From assembly GCF_004210215.2 (NCBI RefSeq), contig NZ_CP067394.1, positions 310,001 to 374,000 of the forward strand: a stretch of DNA of 64,000 nt, written 5' to 3'. Positions 1 through 9,994 of the stretch are shown here, one piece after another. The notes beneath the pieces are model-generated. The model saw only the letters and a list, made by a program, of their open reading frames with translations, ran no database searches and was not told the origin of the DNA. The stretch is from Cryobacterium sp. SO1. Lineage in GTDB: Bacteria; Actinomycetota; Actinomycetes; Actinomycetales; Microbacteriaceae. A program made the translations under genes and the position numbers. Positions within the stretch are counted from its first letter, which is position 1. The number at the start of each line of letters is the position of its first letter.

Positions 1-1091
1 AGTTCGAGGCTCAGATCGCCGTTCTCGCCGAGGGCGGCTCCGCCCCGGACATCGGCATCATCCCGCAGCCGGGTCTGTTCAACAAGCTTGCCGACGCCGG
101 GTTCCTCAAGCCCGCCCCCGAAGCCGTTGAGGCCAACGTGGACAAGTGGTGGTCCGCGGACTGGAAGGGCTACGGCACCGCGACCGACGGTACCTTCTAC
201 GCCGCACCGCTGATGGCCAGCGTCAAGGGTTACGTCTGGTACTCGCCGTCGATGTTCGAGGACAAGGGCTACGAGATCCCCGCCTCGCTCGACGAGATGA
301 TGGACCTCACCGCCCAGATCGCCGCCGACGGCACCGTGCCGTGGTGCGCGGGCGTCGGATCCGGTGACGCCACCGGTTGGCCGGGAACCGACTGGGTCGA
401 GGACTACGTCCTCCGCCAGGCCGGCGCCGAGACCTACGACAAGTGGGTCAAGCACGAGATCCCGTTCAACGACCCCGCCATCGTCACCGCGTTCAACTCG
501 GTCGGCGACATCCTGAAGAACCCGGAGTACGTCAACGCAGGACTCGGCGACGTCTCGTCGATCATCTCAACGGAGTTCGGCGACGCCGGCCTCCCGGTCC
601 TCGATGACACCTGCGCGATGCACCACCAGGCCTCGTTCTACGAGGGCTTCTGGAAGAACGCCGATGGCTCTGAGGTCACCGTCGCCCCCGACGGCGACGT
701 CTACGCGTTCCTCCTGCCGCCGGCTGAGGCCGGCGGAGAGCAGGCCGTCACCGGTGGTGGCGAGCTGGTCAGCGCGTTCAACGAGGGCGACGAGATCACC
801 GCCGTGCTCAGCTACCTCTCCAGCGACACCTGGGCGAACAACCGCGTTGAGCTGGGCGGCGTCATCAGCGCCAACACCGGTCTGGATGCCTCGCTCGCAT
901 CCAGTGACATCCTGAAGCAGAGCGTCGAGATCCTGCAGGACGAGAACACCGTCTTCCGTTTCGACGGTTCTGACCTGATGCCGGGCGCCGTGGGCACCGA
1001 CTCCTTCTGGAAGGGCATCGTGAACTGGCTCAGTGGCGATGACACCCAGAAGGTCGTCGACACCATCGAGTCGAGCTGGCCGACGAGCTAG
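1..1091 (+). CDS. ABC sugar importer substrate-binding protein (5' end cut by window)
   Basis: Extracellular solute-binding protein of the maltose/alpha-glucoside type (SBP family 1) that would deliver an oligosaccharide to the two permeases downstream. The reading frame is open from base 3, before the first internal GTG at 138, so the gene begins outside the window and its signal peptide and lipobox are missing; about 362 residues are visible. The segment around GSAPDIGIIPQPG and the C-terminal stretch FWKGIVNWLSG are typical of alpha-glucoside binding proteins of the AglE type. It is the first visible gene of an SBP-permease-permease operon without its own ATPase, so it probably shares an MsmK/UgpC-type ATPase encoded elsewhere. 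Substrate is inferred only. Confidence 0.85.
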   Translation, partial: FEAQIAVLAEGGSAPDIGIIPQPGLFNKLADAGFLKPAPEAVEANVDKWWSADWKGYGTATDGTFYAAPLMASVKGYVWYSPSMFEDKGYEIPASLDEMMDLTAQIAADGTVPWCAGVGSGDATGWPGTDWVEDYVLRQAGAETYDKWVKHEIPFNDPAIVTAFNSVGDILKNPEYVNAGLGDVSSIISTEFGDAGLPVLDDTCAMHHQASFYEGFWKNADGSEVTVAPDGDVYAFLLPPAEAGGEQAVTGGGELVSAFNEGDEITAVLSYLSSDTWANNRVELGGVISANTGLDASLASSDILKQSVEILQDENTVFRFDGSDLMPGAVGTDSFWKGIVNWLSGDDTQKVVDTIESSWPTS

Positions 1092-1103
1092 CTTTCGCTC
1101 CAC

Positions 1104-1135
1104 GGGGTGGGCCCGCCGGACGGCGGGCCCACCCC
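1104..1135 (+). terminator. GC-rich hairpin between binding protein and permease genes
   Basis: Perfect 14-bp arms (GGGGTGGGCCCGCC at 1104-1117, complement at 1122-1135) with a 4-base loop, 12 bases after the binding-protein stop. There is no T-run. Such hairpins behind a binding-protein gene usually protect its mRNA or partly attenuate, giving more binding protein than permease; an equivalent hairpin follows the second binding protein of this window. Confidence 0.7.
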
Positions 1136-1196
1136 CGTATGTACCCCCCCAAGCTTTCGAACCACCCCCTCTCGACACCATAGAAGGGTCCGGCCA

Positions 1197-2168
1197 ATGA
1201 CGACCGCAGATCTGCTCGGCAAGATAATTCAGGTGGTAGCGGCCCTCGCCGCCTTCTCGCTCGTTATCGGGCTCGTGCTATTCCTTATCGACAAAGCGCC
1301 TAAACGCGGGCGCGACTACTGGCAACTCGCCTTCTTCCTGCTTCCCGCCCTGATCCTGCTCGCCGTCGGGCTCATCTATCCGGCCTTCCGCACCTCCCTG
1401 CTGGCCTTCAGCAACAGCTCCGGCGAATGGGTGGGTGCCGAGAACTTCATCTGGATGTTCACCCAGCCGGCCGCGCTGATCACCCTGGGCAACACCGTGA
1501 TCTGGGTCGTGGTGGTGCCGATCCTCTCCACCACCATCGGCCTGGCCTACGCGATGTTCATCGACAAATCTCGTGGGGAGAAGTACTTCAAGGCGCTGGT
1601 GTTCATGCCCATGGCGATCTCCTTCGTGGGCGCCGGCATCATCTGGCGCTTCGTCTACGACTACAAGTCCGGCGACAACGCGCAGATCGGTCTGCTCAAC
1701 CAGATCCTGGTCTGGTTCGGCGCGGAACCCGTGCAGTGGCTGCAGACCTCGCCGATCAACACCTTCCTACTGATCGTCGTGATGATCTGGATCCAGACCG
1801 GATTCGCCATGGTCATCTGCTCCGCCGCCATCAAGGGCGTCCCGACCGAGCAGATCGAGGCCGCGCAGCTCGATGGCACCAACCCGTGGCAGCGGTTCAC
1901 CAATGTGACCCTGCCGGGCATCCGCGGTTCGCTGGTCGTGGTCATCACCACCATCTCGATCGCCACCCTCAAGGTGTTCGACATCGTGCGCACCATGACC
2001 GCCGGTAACTTCAACACCAGCGTCATCGCCAACGAGATGTACACCCAGGCCTTCCGGGCCGGCGAGCAGGGCCGAGGTGCCGCGCTCGCGATCGTGCTGT
2101 TCCTGCTGGTGCTGCCGATCGTCATTTACAACGTACGAGTCCTGCGTCAGCAGAGGGAGATCCGATGA
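1197..2168 (+). CDS. ABC sugar importer permease (MalF/AglF type)
   Basis: Inner-membrane permease subunit of the sugar importer, 323 residues. Hydrophobic segments begin near residues 12 and 40 and continue through the protein, and the cytoplasmic EAA loop (EAAQLDGTNPWQRF, about residue 219) contacts the ATPase. The ATG at 1197 was chosen over the in-frame upstream ATG at 1107 because the latter lies in the intergenic hairpin. The stop overlaps the next gene by four bases (ATGA), showing translational coupling with the second permease. The longer hydrophobic N-terminus is what separates MalF-like from MalG-like subunits. Confidence 0.9.
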   Translation: MTTADLLGKIIQVVAALAAFSLVIGLVLFLIDKAPKRGRDYWQLAFFLLPALILLAVGLIYPAFRTSLLAFSNSSGEWVGAENFIWMFTQPAALITLGNTVIWVVVVPILSTTIGLAYAMFIDKSRGEKYFKALVFMPMAISFVGAGIIWRFVYDYKSGDNAQIGLLNQILVWFGAEPVQWLQTSPINTFLLIVVMIWIQTGFAMVICSAAIKGVPTEQIEAAQLDGTNPWQRFTNVTLPGIRGSLVVVITTISIATLKVFDIVRTMTAGNFNTSVIANEMYTQAFRAGEQGRGAALAIVLFLLVLPIVIYNVRVLRQQREIR

Positions 2169-3148
2169 GCGACAATGTTGTCGACCTGCCCATCCCGGGC
2201 GCGACCAAGGCCACGGCCGACACCCGAGCAGAGGTGGTCGGCAAATCCACCCGGGTGAAGCGGCGCCTCACGTCGCGCACGGCCACGGTTGTGGCACTCG
2301 TCATCGCGGTGCTGTGGACCCTGCCGACCTTCGGGCTGTTCATCTCCTCGTTCCGGCCCGCCGGCCTGATCAGCACCACCGGTTGGTGGACGATCTTCCA
2401 GAACCCGGGCTTCACCCTGGCCAACTACCAGGAAGTGCTGTTCAGCACCTCGCAGTCGTCGCCGCAACTTGGCGCCTACTTCGTGAACTCGTTGGCCATC
2501 GCCATCCCGGCCACGCTGTTCCCGCTGGTGATCGCCGCGATGGCCGCGTACGCCTTCGCCTGGATCAAGTTCAAGTGGAGCGGCGCCCTGTTCGTGTTGA
2601 TCTTCGCGCTGCAGATCGTTCCGTTGCAGCTGGCCTTGATCCCGCTGCTGCAGATGTTCACCCAGTTCCTGCGCCCCGGCCAGGCTTGGATCCATGACCT
2701 GATCCCGATGATCCCCGAGCAGGGTTACCTGCCGGTCTGGATCGCACACACGATCTTCGCGCTGCCGCTGGCGATCTTCCTGTTGCACAACTTCATCTCG
2801 GAGATCCCGGGTGAGGTCATCGAGGCAGCCCGGGTGGATGGCGCCAGCCACGGGCAGGTCTTCTTCCGGATCGTGCTGCCGCTGGCGGTTCCCGCCCTAG
2901 CGTCGTTCGCGATCTTCCAGTTCCTCTGGGTCTGGAACGACCTGCTGGTGGCGTTGATCTTCTCGGGCGGCACCCAGGATGTGGCGCCGCTCACCCAGCG
3001 GTTGGCGGAGCTCACCGGTACCAGAGGGCAGGATTGGCAACGTCTGACGGCTGCCGCGTTCGTGTCGCTGATCGTTCCGTTGATCGTGTTCTTCAGCCTG
3101 CAGCGCTACTTCGTGCGCGGTCTGCTGGCCGGTTCCACCAAGGGATAG
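2165..3148 (+). CDS. ABC sugar importer permease (MalG/AglG type)
   Basis: Second permease of the importer, 327 residues, starting in the ATGA overlap with the first permease. A charged cytoplasmic N-terminus is followed by about six membrane segments and an EAA motif (EAARVDGASHGQVF) near residue 220. A short C-terminal tail ends in GLLAGSTKG, which is common in AglG/MalG-type subunits. Together with the preceding genes it forms a complete SBP-permease-permease set; no ATPase, glycosidase or regulator gene follows, since the next gene has its own promoter. Confidence 0.9.
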   Translation: MSDNVVDLPIPGATKATADTRAEVVGKSTRVKRRLTSRTATVVALVIAVLWTLPTFGLFISSFRPAGLISTTGWWTIFQNPGFTLANYQEVLFSTSQSSPQLGAYFVNSLAIAIPATLFPLVIAAMAAYAFAWIKFKWSGALFVLIFALQIVPLQLALIPLLQMFTQFLRPGQAWIHDLIPMIPEQGYLPVWIAHTIFALPLAIFLLHNFISEIPGEVIEAARVDGASHGQVFFRIVLPLAVPALASFAIFQFLWVWNDLLVALIFSGGTQDVAPLTQRLAELTGTRGQDWQRLTAAAFVSLIVPLIVFFSLQRYFVRGLLAGSTKG

Positions 3149-3188
3149 TCCTCCAGCGTGGCCGGGCCGGCACTGGCACCGGCTGCGA

Positions 3189-3221
3189 CGGACCGGCCCC
3201 GGGATCTCCGGGGTCGGTCCG
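3189..3221 (+). terminator. Hairpin after the sugar importer operon
   Basis: GGACCGGCCCCGG at about 3190-3202 pairs with CCGGGGTCGGTCC at 3208-3220 around a 5-base loop, 40 bases after the second permease stop and before a new promoter. No U-tract is visible, as is common in high-GC actinobacteria. Confidence 0.6.
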
Positions 3222-3240
3222 CTGTCTTCAGTCACTGACT

Positions 3241-3246
3241 TAGAGT
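3241..3246 (+). promoter_or_regulatory. -10 box TAGAGT of a leaderless ABC exporter gene
   Basis: TAGAGT fits the actinobacterial TANNNT -10 consensus and begins exactly 12 bases before the ATG, placing transcription start on the A of the start codon. The same geometry recurs at many other genes of the window. Confidence 0.6.
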
Positions 3247-3252
3247 GAAGGG

Positions 3253-5145
3253 ATGAGCGGAACGCACGGCGCGGGAGGACGTCCTCCAGAGGGGTTCCGC
3301 GGCCGCCGCAACCGGGTCAGCGGTGACGATCCGGCCGCCCAGAAGGCCGAAAACGCCGAGGCGCCCGAGATCCCCAACCTGCTCGGCCGCATCCGGGCCC
3401 TGTTCGCCCCGCACACACGCAAGCTCGTCGTCACGGTCATCCTGGTGCTGATCTCCGCCGGCCTGTCGGTGCTGCCGCCGTTGCTGATCCAGCGGGCGTT
3501 CGACGACGGGTTGTTCCCTCCGTCCGGCGGGCCCAACCTGCAATTGCTGACCGTACTCGTGGCGCTGATGATCGCCGCCTACCTCACCACCGCGCTGCTG
3601 GGCGTCTGGCAGACCTGGCTCACCGCCACGGTGGGCAACTCGGTGATGGGCGACCTGCGGGTGCGCCTGTTCAGCCACCTGCAGGCCATGGAGCTGAGCT
3701 TCTTCACCCGCACCAAGACCGGGGTGATCCAGTCCCGGCTGCAGAACGACGTGGGCGGTGTCGCCGGTGTGCTCACCAACACGGTCTCCAGCGTGCTCGG
3801 CAACGCCGTCACCGTGATCGCGGCATTCGTGGCGATGCTCCTGCTCAACTGGCAGCTGGCCATCGTCGCCGTGATCCTGATGCCGATCCTGGTCTTCGCC
3901 CAACGCCGAGTAGGCCAGGTGCGGGCCCGGATCGCGGGCAAGACCCAGGAATCCCTCTCCGACATGACCGCGATCACGCAGGAGACCCTGAGCGTGTCGG
4001 GCATCCTGCTCTCCAAGAGCTTCACCCGGCAGAAGGCCGAGATCGCCCGGTACTCACTCGAGAACGACAACCAGGTGCGCCTGCAGGTCAGCCAGCAGAT
4101 GAGCGGACAGTGGTTCTTCGCCATGGTCAGCATTTTCCTTTCCAGCATCCCGGCCATCGTCTACCTGGTGGCCGGGCTGCTGCTCACCAACGGCGCCACC
4201 GACATCACCGCGGGCACCGTGGTGGCCTTCACCACCGTGCAGGCCCGGCTGCTCTTCCCGCTGCTCGGCCTGATGCGGGTGGCTCTGGATCTGCAGACCT
4301 CCAGCGCCCTGTTCGCCCGGATCTTCCAGTATCTCGACCTGACCCCGGCGATCAGCGACGCTCCCGATGCCCGCCCGGTGCCCCACGTGAGCGGCCGGGT
4401 GCAGTTCGACGCCGTCACGTTCGCCTATCCGGATGCCCCGGCCGACGCCCGGCCCACCCTCGACGCGGTCTCGTTCACGATCGAGCCGGGCGCGTTCGCC
4501 GCCTTCGTCGGGCCCAGCGGAGCGGGCAAGACCACGGTGTCGTATCTCATTCCGCGCTTCTACGAGGCGACCGGGGGTCGGGTGCTGTTCTCCGGGGTCG
4601 ACGTGCGCGACCTCGAGCAGGAGTCGTTGGTCTCCCACATCGGCATCGTCAGCCAGGAGACCTACCTCTTCCACGCGACCATCGCCGAGAACCTCCGGTA
4701 CGCCAAGCCCGACGCCACGGATGCCGAGCTCGAGAGCGCGGCGCGGGCCGCGAACATCCACACCACCATCGCGTCGTTCCCGGACGGTTACAACACCGTG
4801 GTCGGCGAGCGGGGTTACCGGCTCTCCGGTGGTGAGAAACAACGGGTGGCGATCGCCCGGGTGCTGCTGAAAGACCCGGAGGTGCTCATCCTCGACGAGG
4901 CCACCAGCGCGCTCGACGCGATCTCCGAGCGGGTGGTGCAGTCCGCCCTGGACACCGCGTCCCGCGGCCGCACCACCATCGCCATCGCGCACCGCTTGTC
5001 AACGATCGTGACCGCCGACGTGATCTTCGTCGTCGACGCGGGCCGGGTGGTCGAGGCCGGCACCCACCAGGAGTTGCTCGCCGCCGGCGGCACCTACGCC
5101 TCCCTCTACGCCGAGCAAGCCCCCGAGCAGGCTCGCGAACTGTGA
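3253..5145 (+). CDS. ABC exporter, fused membrane and ATPase domains
   Basis: Half-transporter of the multidrug/lipid export type (MsbA/BmrA-like), 630 residues. The N-terminal half carries a six-helix transmembrane domain starting near residue 55. The C-terminal half is the nucleotide-binding domain, with Walker A GPSGAGKTT at about residue 420, Q-loop VSQET, signature LSGGEKQR at about 523, Walker B VLILDEATSALD at about 544 and an H-loop histidine in AIAHRLST. It probably works as a homodimer. The N-terminal 40 residues are proline/arginine-rich and unlike the domain. The gene stands alone, leaderless, and ends inside a palindromic element shared with the convergent DUF305 gene. The substrate cannot be told from sequence. 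Confidence 0.9.
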   Translation: MSGTHGAGGRPPEGFRGRRNRVSGDDPAAQKAENAEAPEIPNLLGRIRALFAPHTRKLVVTVILVLISAGLSVLPPLLIQRAFDDGLFPPSGGPNLQLLTVLVALMIAAYLTTALLGVWQTWLTATVGNSVMGDLRVRLFSHLQAMELSFFTRTKTGVIQSRLQNDVGGVAGVLTNTVSSVLGNAVTVIAAFVAMLLLNWQLAIVAVILMPILVFAQRRVGQVRARIAGKTQESLSDMTAITQETLSVSGILLSKSFTRQKAEIARYSLENDNQVRLQVSQQMSGQWFFAMVSIFLSSIPAIVYLVAGLLLTNGATDITAGTVVAFTTVQARLLFPLLGLMRVALDLQTSSALFARIFQYLDLTPAISDAPDARPVPHVSGRVQFDAVTFAYPDAPADARPTLDAVSFTIEPGAFAAFVGPSGAGKTTVSYLIPRFYEATGGRVLFSGVDVRDLEQESLVSHIGIVSQETYLFHATIAENLRYAKPDATDAELESAARAANIHTTIASFPDGYNTVVGERGYRLSGGEKQRVAIARVLLKDPEVLILDEATSALDAISERVVQSALDTASRGRTTIAIAHRLSTIVTADVIFVVDAGRVVEAGTHQELLAAGGTYASLYAEQAPEQAREL

Positions 5146-5194
5146 GCTAAGCCCCAAAAACCACGGGTTTTCGTTGCTTCTCTCACGGTTCGCG
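5134..5194. repeat. Dispersed palindrome family C, copy 1 (bidirectional terminator)
   Basis: CGCGAACTGTGAG pairs with CTCACGGTTCGCG, one G.T mismatch, around an inner AAGCCCCAAAAACC...GGGTTTTCG...GCTT. The left arm contains the stop codon of the ABC exporter and the right arm supplies the last codons of the convergent DUF305 gene. A close copy lies at 48407-48465, also between convergent reading frames. Likely a two-way terminator that has spread as a repeat. Confidence 0.7.
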
Positions 5195-5887
5195 GTCGGC
5201 CAGCATCGACTCCATCAGGGTGATCTCGGCCTCCTGGGAGACGATCACCGAGTTCGCGAACCCCAGGACCGCGCTGTTGTTGGCGCGATCCTGAACGGCC
5301 TCAGCCATCTCGACGGCGCCCTGGTGGTGACTGATCATCAGGGTGAGGAACTGGCGCTCGGCGTCGACACCGCTCGCCGTGGTGAGGGCGGCGATCTGTT
5401 CGGCGGTGGCGAGTCCGGGCATCGGGTCGCCCGGGGTGTGGGCGCCGGCCGCACCGCTGCCGGTGGCACCGCTGCCGGTGGCGGCGCCGTCGGAGTGGGT
5501 GTGCCCCGCATCAGAGCGGCCGGGCCGGGTCATCCAGGTCATCGACGGCTCCGGGCCGGCCTGGGTGAGGTTCCACTCGGTGAGCCAGCCATAGAGCTGA
5601 CCCGCCTGCTGCTGTTGGGTGAGGGCGATGTCGTAGCCGAGCCGGCGCACATCCTCGGCGCCGGTGCGGTCGCGGATGATCATGGCCAGCTCGGCACCCT
5701 GCAGGTGATGCACCTGCATGTCCCTGGCGAAACCGGCCTCCGCGCTGGTGGACAGCGGAGGGGGATTGTCGATGGTGCTCAGTCTCCCCACCGAGAAGCC
5801 CACCAGGCCGACGGCGACAGCGGCGACGCCGGCCGCCACGATCACAATGGCCCGGCGGGCGCCCGGACTACGCTTTTCCGGGGGCAT
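5183..5887 (-). CDS. DUF305 family membrane-anchored protein
   Basis: Predicted membrane-anchored extracytoplasmic protein of 234 residues: one hydrophobic helix at about residues 13-33, then a DUF305 domain (four-helix, ferritin-like fold) with its typical histidine motifs MQVHHLQGAELA and MISHHQGAVEMA, which are candidate metal ligands. The linker between the two DUF305 halves is rich in Gly, Ala and Ser. ATG at 5887 is preferred to the longer in-frame start at 5971; it overlaps the end of the upstream DUF3105 gene by 20 bases, so the two are co-transcribed. DUF305 proteins are often tied to copper handling, but the function here is unproven. Confidence 0.85.
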   Translation of the reverse strand: MPPEKRSPGARRAIVIVAAGVAAVAVGLVGFSVGRLSTIDNPPPLSTSAEAGFARDMQVHHLQGAELAMIIRDRTGAEDVRRLGYDIALTQQQQAGQLYGWLTEWNLTQAGPEPSMTWMTRPGRSDAGHTHSDGAATGSGATGSGAAGAHTPGDPMPGLATAEQIAALTTASGVDAERQFLTLMISHHQGAVEMAEAVQDRANNSAVLGFANSVIVSQEAEITLMESMLADREP

Positions 5888-6557
5888 CGATACCGCCGGT
5901 GCACGGGGCACCGGGCTCCGGCACCGAGTTGCTCTGCCAGTACTCCTGGATGAACTCGGGGATACGCTCATCGTCGACGGAGTCGACCGCCAGCTGGGTG
6001 TTCCAGCCGCTCAGCACAACCGGAGTGGGCAGGTCGTCGAACGGCGACAGGATGACGTAGGTCGACGGCAGCAACCCGCGCAGCGCGGTGAGGTCCTCAT
6101 CGCTGATGGCCGGGTCGTAGGTGATCCACAGCGCGCCGTGTTCCTGGGCGTGCACCGCGTACTCGTTGAGGACGGGCTCGGTGTAGACGCCGCAGTTCAG
6201 CCAGGTGGGGTTGTGCTCGCCGCCGGCAGGCGGGGTCTGCGGGTAACTGACCGGCGTCTGCACGTGCGCTGCAGCGTTCTCGAAGGTCTGAACGCCCTCG
6301 ATCTCGGCGCCGCTGCCGCCTCCGGCGGTGTAGCTGGGGCTCTGCGGGGTGAGCACGATCGAGGTGATCAGCAGGCCGATGACCGCGACGGCCACGGTGA
6401 TTCCGCTGATCAGGGCAATGCGCCGATTGCGCGTGCTCCGTTTCTGCTCCCGGCGGTACTGCTCGAGCTTCTGGGCGCGTTGCGCTGTCCGTTGCTGCTT
6501 GACGCCGGGCTTGGGCGACGACGATCCGGATGAGCCGGTGGGCGGGGCAGGGGTCAC
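5868..6557 (-). CDS. DUF3105 family membrane protein
   Basis: A basic, lysine/arginine-rich cytoplasmic head is followed by one transmembrane helix (ALISGITVAVAVIGLLITSI) and an extracytoplasmic DUF3105 domain with the family hallmarks PPAGGEHNPTWLNCGVY, HAQEHGALWITY and a conserved C-terminal tryptophan/glycine region. The GTG at 6557 follows AAAGAGG at good distance and is chosen over a GTG 27 bases upstream. It is the first gene of a two-gene operon with DUF305; this pairing is frequent in actinobacteria. Biochemical role unknown. Confidence 0.8.
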   Translation of the reverse strand: MTPAPPTGSSGSSSPKPGVKQQRTAQRAQKLEQYRREQKRSTRNRRIALISGITVAVAVIGLLITSIVLTPQSPSYTAGGGSGAEIEGVQTFENAAAHVQTPVSYPQTPPAGGEHNPTWLNCGVYTEPVLNEYAVHAQEHGALWITYDPAISDEDLTALRGLLPSTYVILSPFDDLPTPVVLSGWNTQLAVDSVDDERIPEFIQEYWQSNSVPEPGAPCTGGIDAPGKA

Positions 6558-6674
6558 GAGGGGCCTCTTTCGTTTGCTGTGCACTTATTCGAACGCAGGG
6601 AGCGGTGCCCGGGCTTCCTCGGTTGCCGATCTCACAGTTGCTTCACAGGCTCGTCGCGGCCTTCGTGCGCGGAC

Positions 6675-6680
6675 TAGAGT
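6675..6680 (+). promoter_or_regulatory. -10 box TAGAGT of the cysteine leader and CBS operon
   Basis: TANNNT hexamer starting 12 bases before the GTG of the cysteine-rich leader ORF, so the transcript is predicted to start with the leader peptide start codon. Confidence 0.6.
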
Positions 6681-6686
6681 GAGGGA

Positions 6687-6728
6687 GTGATCATCCTGAC
6701 GTCGTGTCCCTGTCGCTGCTGTCTCTAG
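6687..6728 (+). CDS. Cysteine-rich leader peptide (13 codons)
   Basis: A 13-residue ORF, (V/M)IILTSCPCRCCL followed by TAG, with four cysteine codons in seven positions (TGT, TGT, TGC, TGT). It is placed exactly at the predicted transcription start, about 100 bases before the cystathionine beta-synthase ATG. Similar leaderless polycysteine uORFs are known from mycobacterial cysteine genes, where ribosome stalling at low Cys-tRNA raises downstream expression. The match of peptide composition to the pathway makes chance unlikely; the control mechanism between leader and gene is inferred. Confidence 0.75.
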   Translation: MIILTSCPCRCCL

Positions 6729-6828
6729 CCGACCCACACACCTCACTTTCGGTGTCCAGGACCGCCCACCCGCGGCAGCGGCCACGCACGCACGCGCTGC
6801 ACCACGTCTCCCAGACGAAGGATCATTC

Positions 6829-8193
<1,365 letters not shown>

Positions 8194-8255
8194 TTCCCGC
8201 CCGCGCCGCTGCGCCCGGCCCGCCACATCTCGAATTTTGTGAAAGAGACCCCACC

Positions 8256-9416
8256 ATGAGCCAGTCAGACACGCAGAAGTTCAGCACCATCGCCATCCAC
8301 GCCGGGCAGGAATTCGACCCCAGCACGGGCGCGGTCATCCCGCCGATCTACCAGACCTCCACCTACGTGCAGGAGAGCATCGGTGTTCTCCGTGGCGGCT
8401 ACGAGTACAGCCGCGGCGGCAACCCCACCCGCACGTCGTTGGAGACCATGCTCGCCGCGCTCGAGGGCGGCAAGCACGGACTCTCCTTCGCCAGCGGCCT
8501 CGCCGCCGAAGACAGCCTGCTGCGCGCCGTGCTCGTGCCGGGTGACCACGTCGTGCTCGGCAACGACGTCTACGGCGGAACGCACCGCCTGATCAACCGG
8601 GTGCACGGCGCCTGGGGCGTGCGTAACACCACCGTGGAGATGAGCGACCTGGCCGCCGTCGAAGCCGCCATCATCCCCGGCGAGACCAAGATTCTCTGGG
8701 TGGAGACGCCGAGCAACCCGCTGATGAAGATCAGCGACATCGCCGGCCTCGTCGAGGTCGGCCACCGACACGGCGTTCTCGTGGTCGTGGACAACACCTT
8801 CGCCTCACCCGCCCTGCAGCAGCCCCTCGCGTTCGGCGCCGACGTGGTTGTGCACTCCACCACCAAGTACCTGGGCGGTCACTCCGATGTGCTCGGCGGC
8901 GGCCTCGTCATCAACGACGACGAACTCGCCGAGAAGACCGCCTTCATCCAGTTCGCGGCCGGCCCCGTCTCGGCCCCGCTGGACGCCTGGCTGACCGTGC
9001 GCGGCATCAAGACCCTCGCGGTGCGGATGGAGCGGCACAGCAGCAACGCCCTCACCATCGCCCGGTACCTCGAAACGCACCCGGCCATCGAGAAGGTCTA
9101 CTACCCGGGACTGGAAAGCCACCCCGGCCACGAACTCGCCAAGGCGCAGATGAGCGCCTTCGGCGGCATGCTATCCCTGGCGTTCACGGGCGGCGAAAGC
9201 GCGGCCCGGCTCTTCGCCGAATCGACGGAGTTGTTCCAGCTGGCCGAATCACTCGGCGGCGTCGAGTCGTTGGTGAACTACCCGTCCGAAATGACCCACG
9301 CCTCCGTGCGCGGCACGGAGCTGGAGGTTGCCACCAACATCGTGCGCCTCTCGGTGGGCATCGAGGACATCGACGACCTGCTCGCCGACCTCACCCAGGC
9401 GTTGCCCGCCAGCTAG
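8256..9416 (+). CDS. metB: Cystathionine gamma-synthase or gamma-lyase
   Basis: Fold-type I PLP enzyme of the Cys/Met metabolism family, 386 residues, with the full set of motifs: YEYSRGGNPTR near residue 48, SGLAAEDS, VDNTFASP and PLP lysine K204 in STTKYLGGHSD. The family splits into gamma-synthase (methionine direction) and gamma-lyase (cysteine direction), which cannot be separated reliably by motif. Position directly behind cystathionine beta-synthase in an operon led by a cysteine-rich leader peptide favours gamma-lyase activity, completing homocysteine-to-cysteine transfer, although annotation as MetB is customary. Confidence 0.88.
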   Translation: MSQSDTQKFSTIAIHAGQEFDPSTGAVIPPIYQTSTYVQESIGVLRGGYEYSRGGNPTRTSLETMLAALEGGKHGLSFASGLAAEDSLLRAVLVPGDHVVLGNDVYGGTHRLINRVHGAWGVRNTTVEMSDLAAVEAAIIPGETKILWVETPSNPLMKISDIAGLVEVGHRHGVLVVVDNTFASPALQQPLAFGADVVVHSTTKYLGGHSDVLGGGLVINDDELAEKTAFIQFAAGPVSAPLDAWLTVRGIKTLAVRMERHSSNALTIARYLETHPAIEKVYYPGLESHPGHELAKAQMSAFGGMLSLAFTGGESAARLFAESTELFQLAESLGGVESLVNYPSEMTHASVRGTELEVATNIVRLSVGIEDIDDLLADLTQALPAS

Positions 9417-9419
9417 GGA

Positions 9420-9664
9420 CTAGCCCAGCCAGGTCAGCACGGTGACCGACAGGGTGGAATTCGAACCGTTGATGCAGGTCTGGTAAAGCAGGTAGTAGCC
9501 GCGCGGTACGTCCTGGGTGCCCTCTGTGCCCTGGGTGCCCTGGGTGCCCTGGGTGTCCGCGTTGAGCACGGCCGCGATGCCGCCCACCGGGTAGGTGCCC
9601 GACCGCACTCCGCTGGTGGTGATCGACGTCTCGTCGAGCACCCGACCGACCCGCAGCTGACTGG
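9420..9664 (-). pseudogene. Remnant of a secreted protein with Gly-Thr-Gln repeats
   Basis: A minus-strand frame ends at TAG 9420 with about 80 credible residues: RVGRVLDETSITTSGVRSG, a Gly-Thr-Gln/Glu repeat encoded by a 9-bp tandem repeat (about 9517-9558), then GYYLLYQTCINGSNSTL. Upstream the frame runs straight into the palindromic element at 9661-9722 and loses protein-like composition, so the 5' part seems lost. I do not recognise the family; the tail looks like an extracytoplasmic beta-rich domain with one Cys. It could also be a fortuitous ORF. Confidence 0.35.
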
Positions 9665-9722
9665 TCCCCGTGCGGACAAGTGCGCCCAGTGTGCCGGGAC
9701 CATTTGTCCAGACGGGGACCAG
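9661..9722. repeat. Dispersed palindrome family A, copy 1
   Basis: CTGGTCCCCGT (9661-9671) pairs perfectly with ACGGGGACCAG (9712-9722); the inside reads GCGGACAAGTGCGCCCAGTG then TGCCGGGACCATTTGTCC. It shares sequence with copies at 38896-38959, 63219-63286 and 63378-63444. Confidence 0.7.
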
Positions 9723-9994
9723 TCGGGCGCGGCGAGTTCCGCAACTCGGTGCCAGGGAAATGGTGCGGTACCTGCGGGAACCCGGCCGTGACCGTGTCGC
9801 GACGATCGCCGGCCCCGAAGATACCTCGGGAGGCATGCGTCGGTTCGAGGCCTATGCTCACGAACTCGGTGCGGCATTCGATCCGAGCTATATGGCCAGG
9901 CATCAACGGCGAACGACCCGCCGCCATCGTGCGGCCCACCGACCCGTGGTGCGCGCCAGCGCCTGAACCCGGCACTGTCCGCCGCGATCCGCCC

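Noticed and set aside
8194..8255. SAM or other riboswitch before metB
   Set aside because: The 62-base gap is too short and no conserved motif is visible; co-transcription with cbs explains expression.
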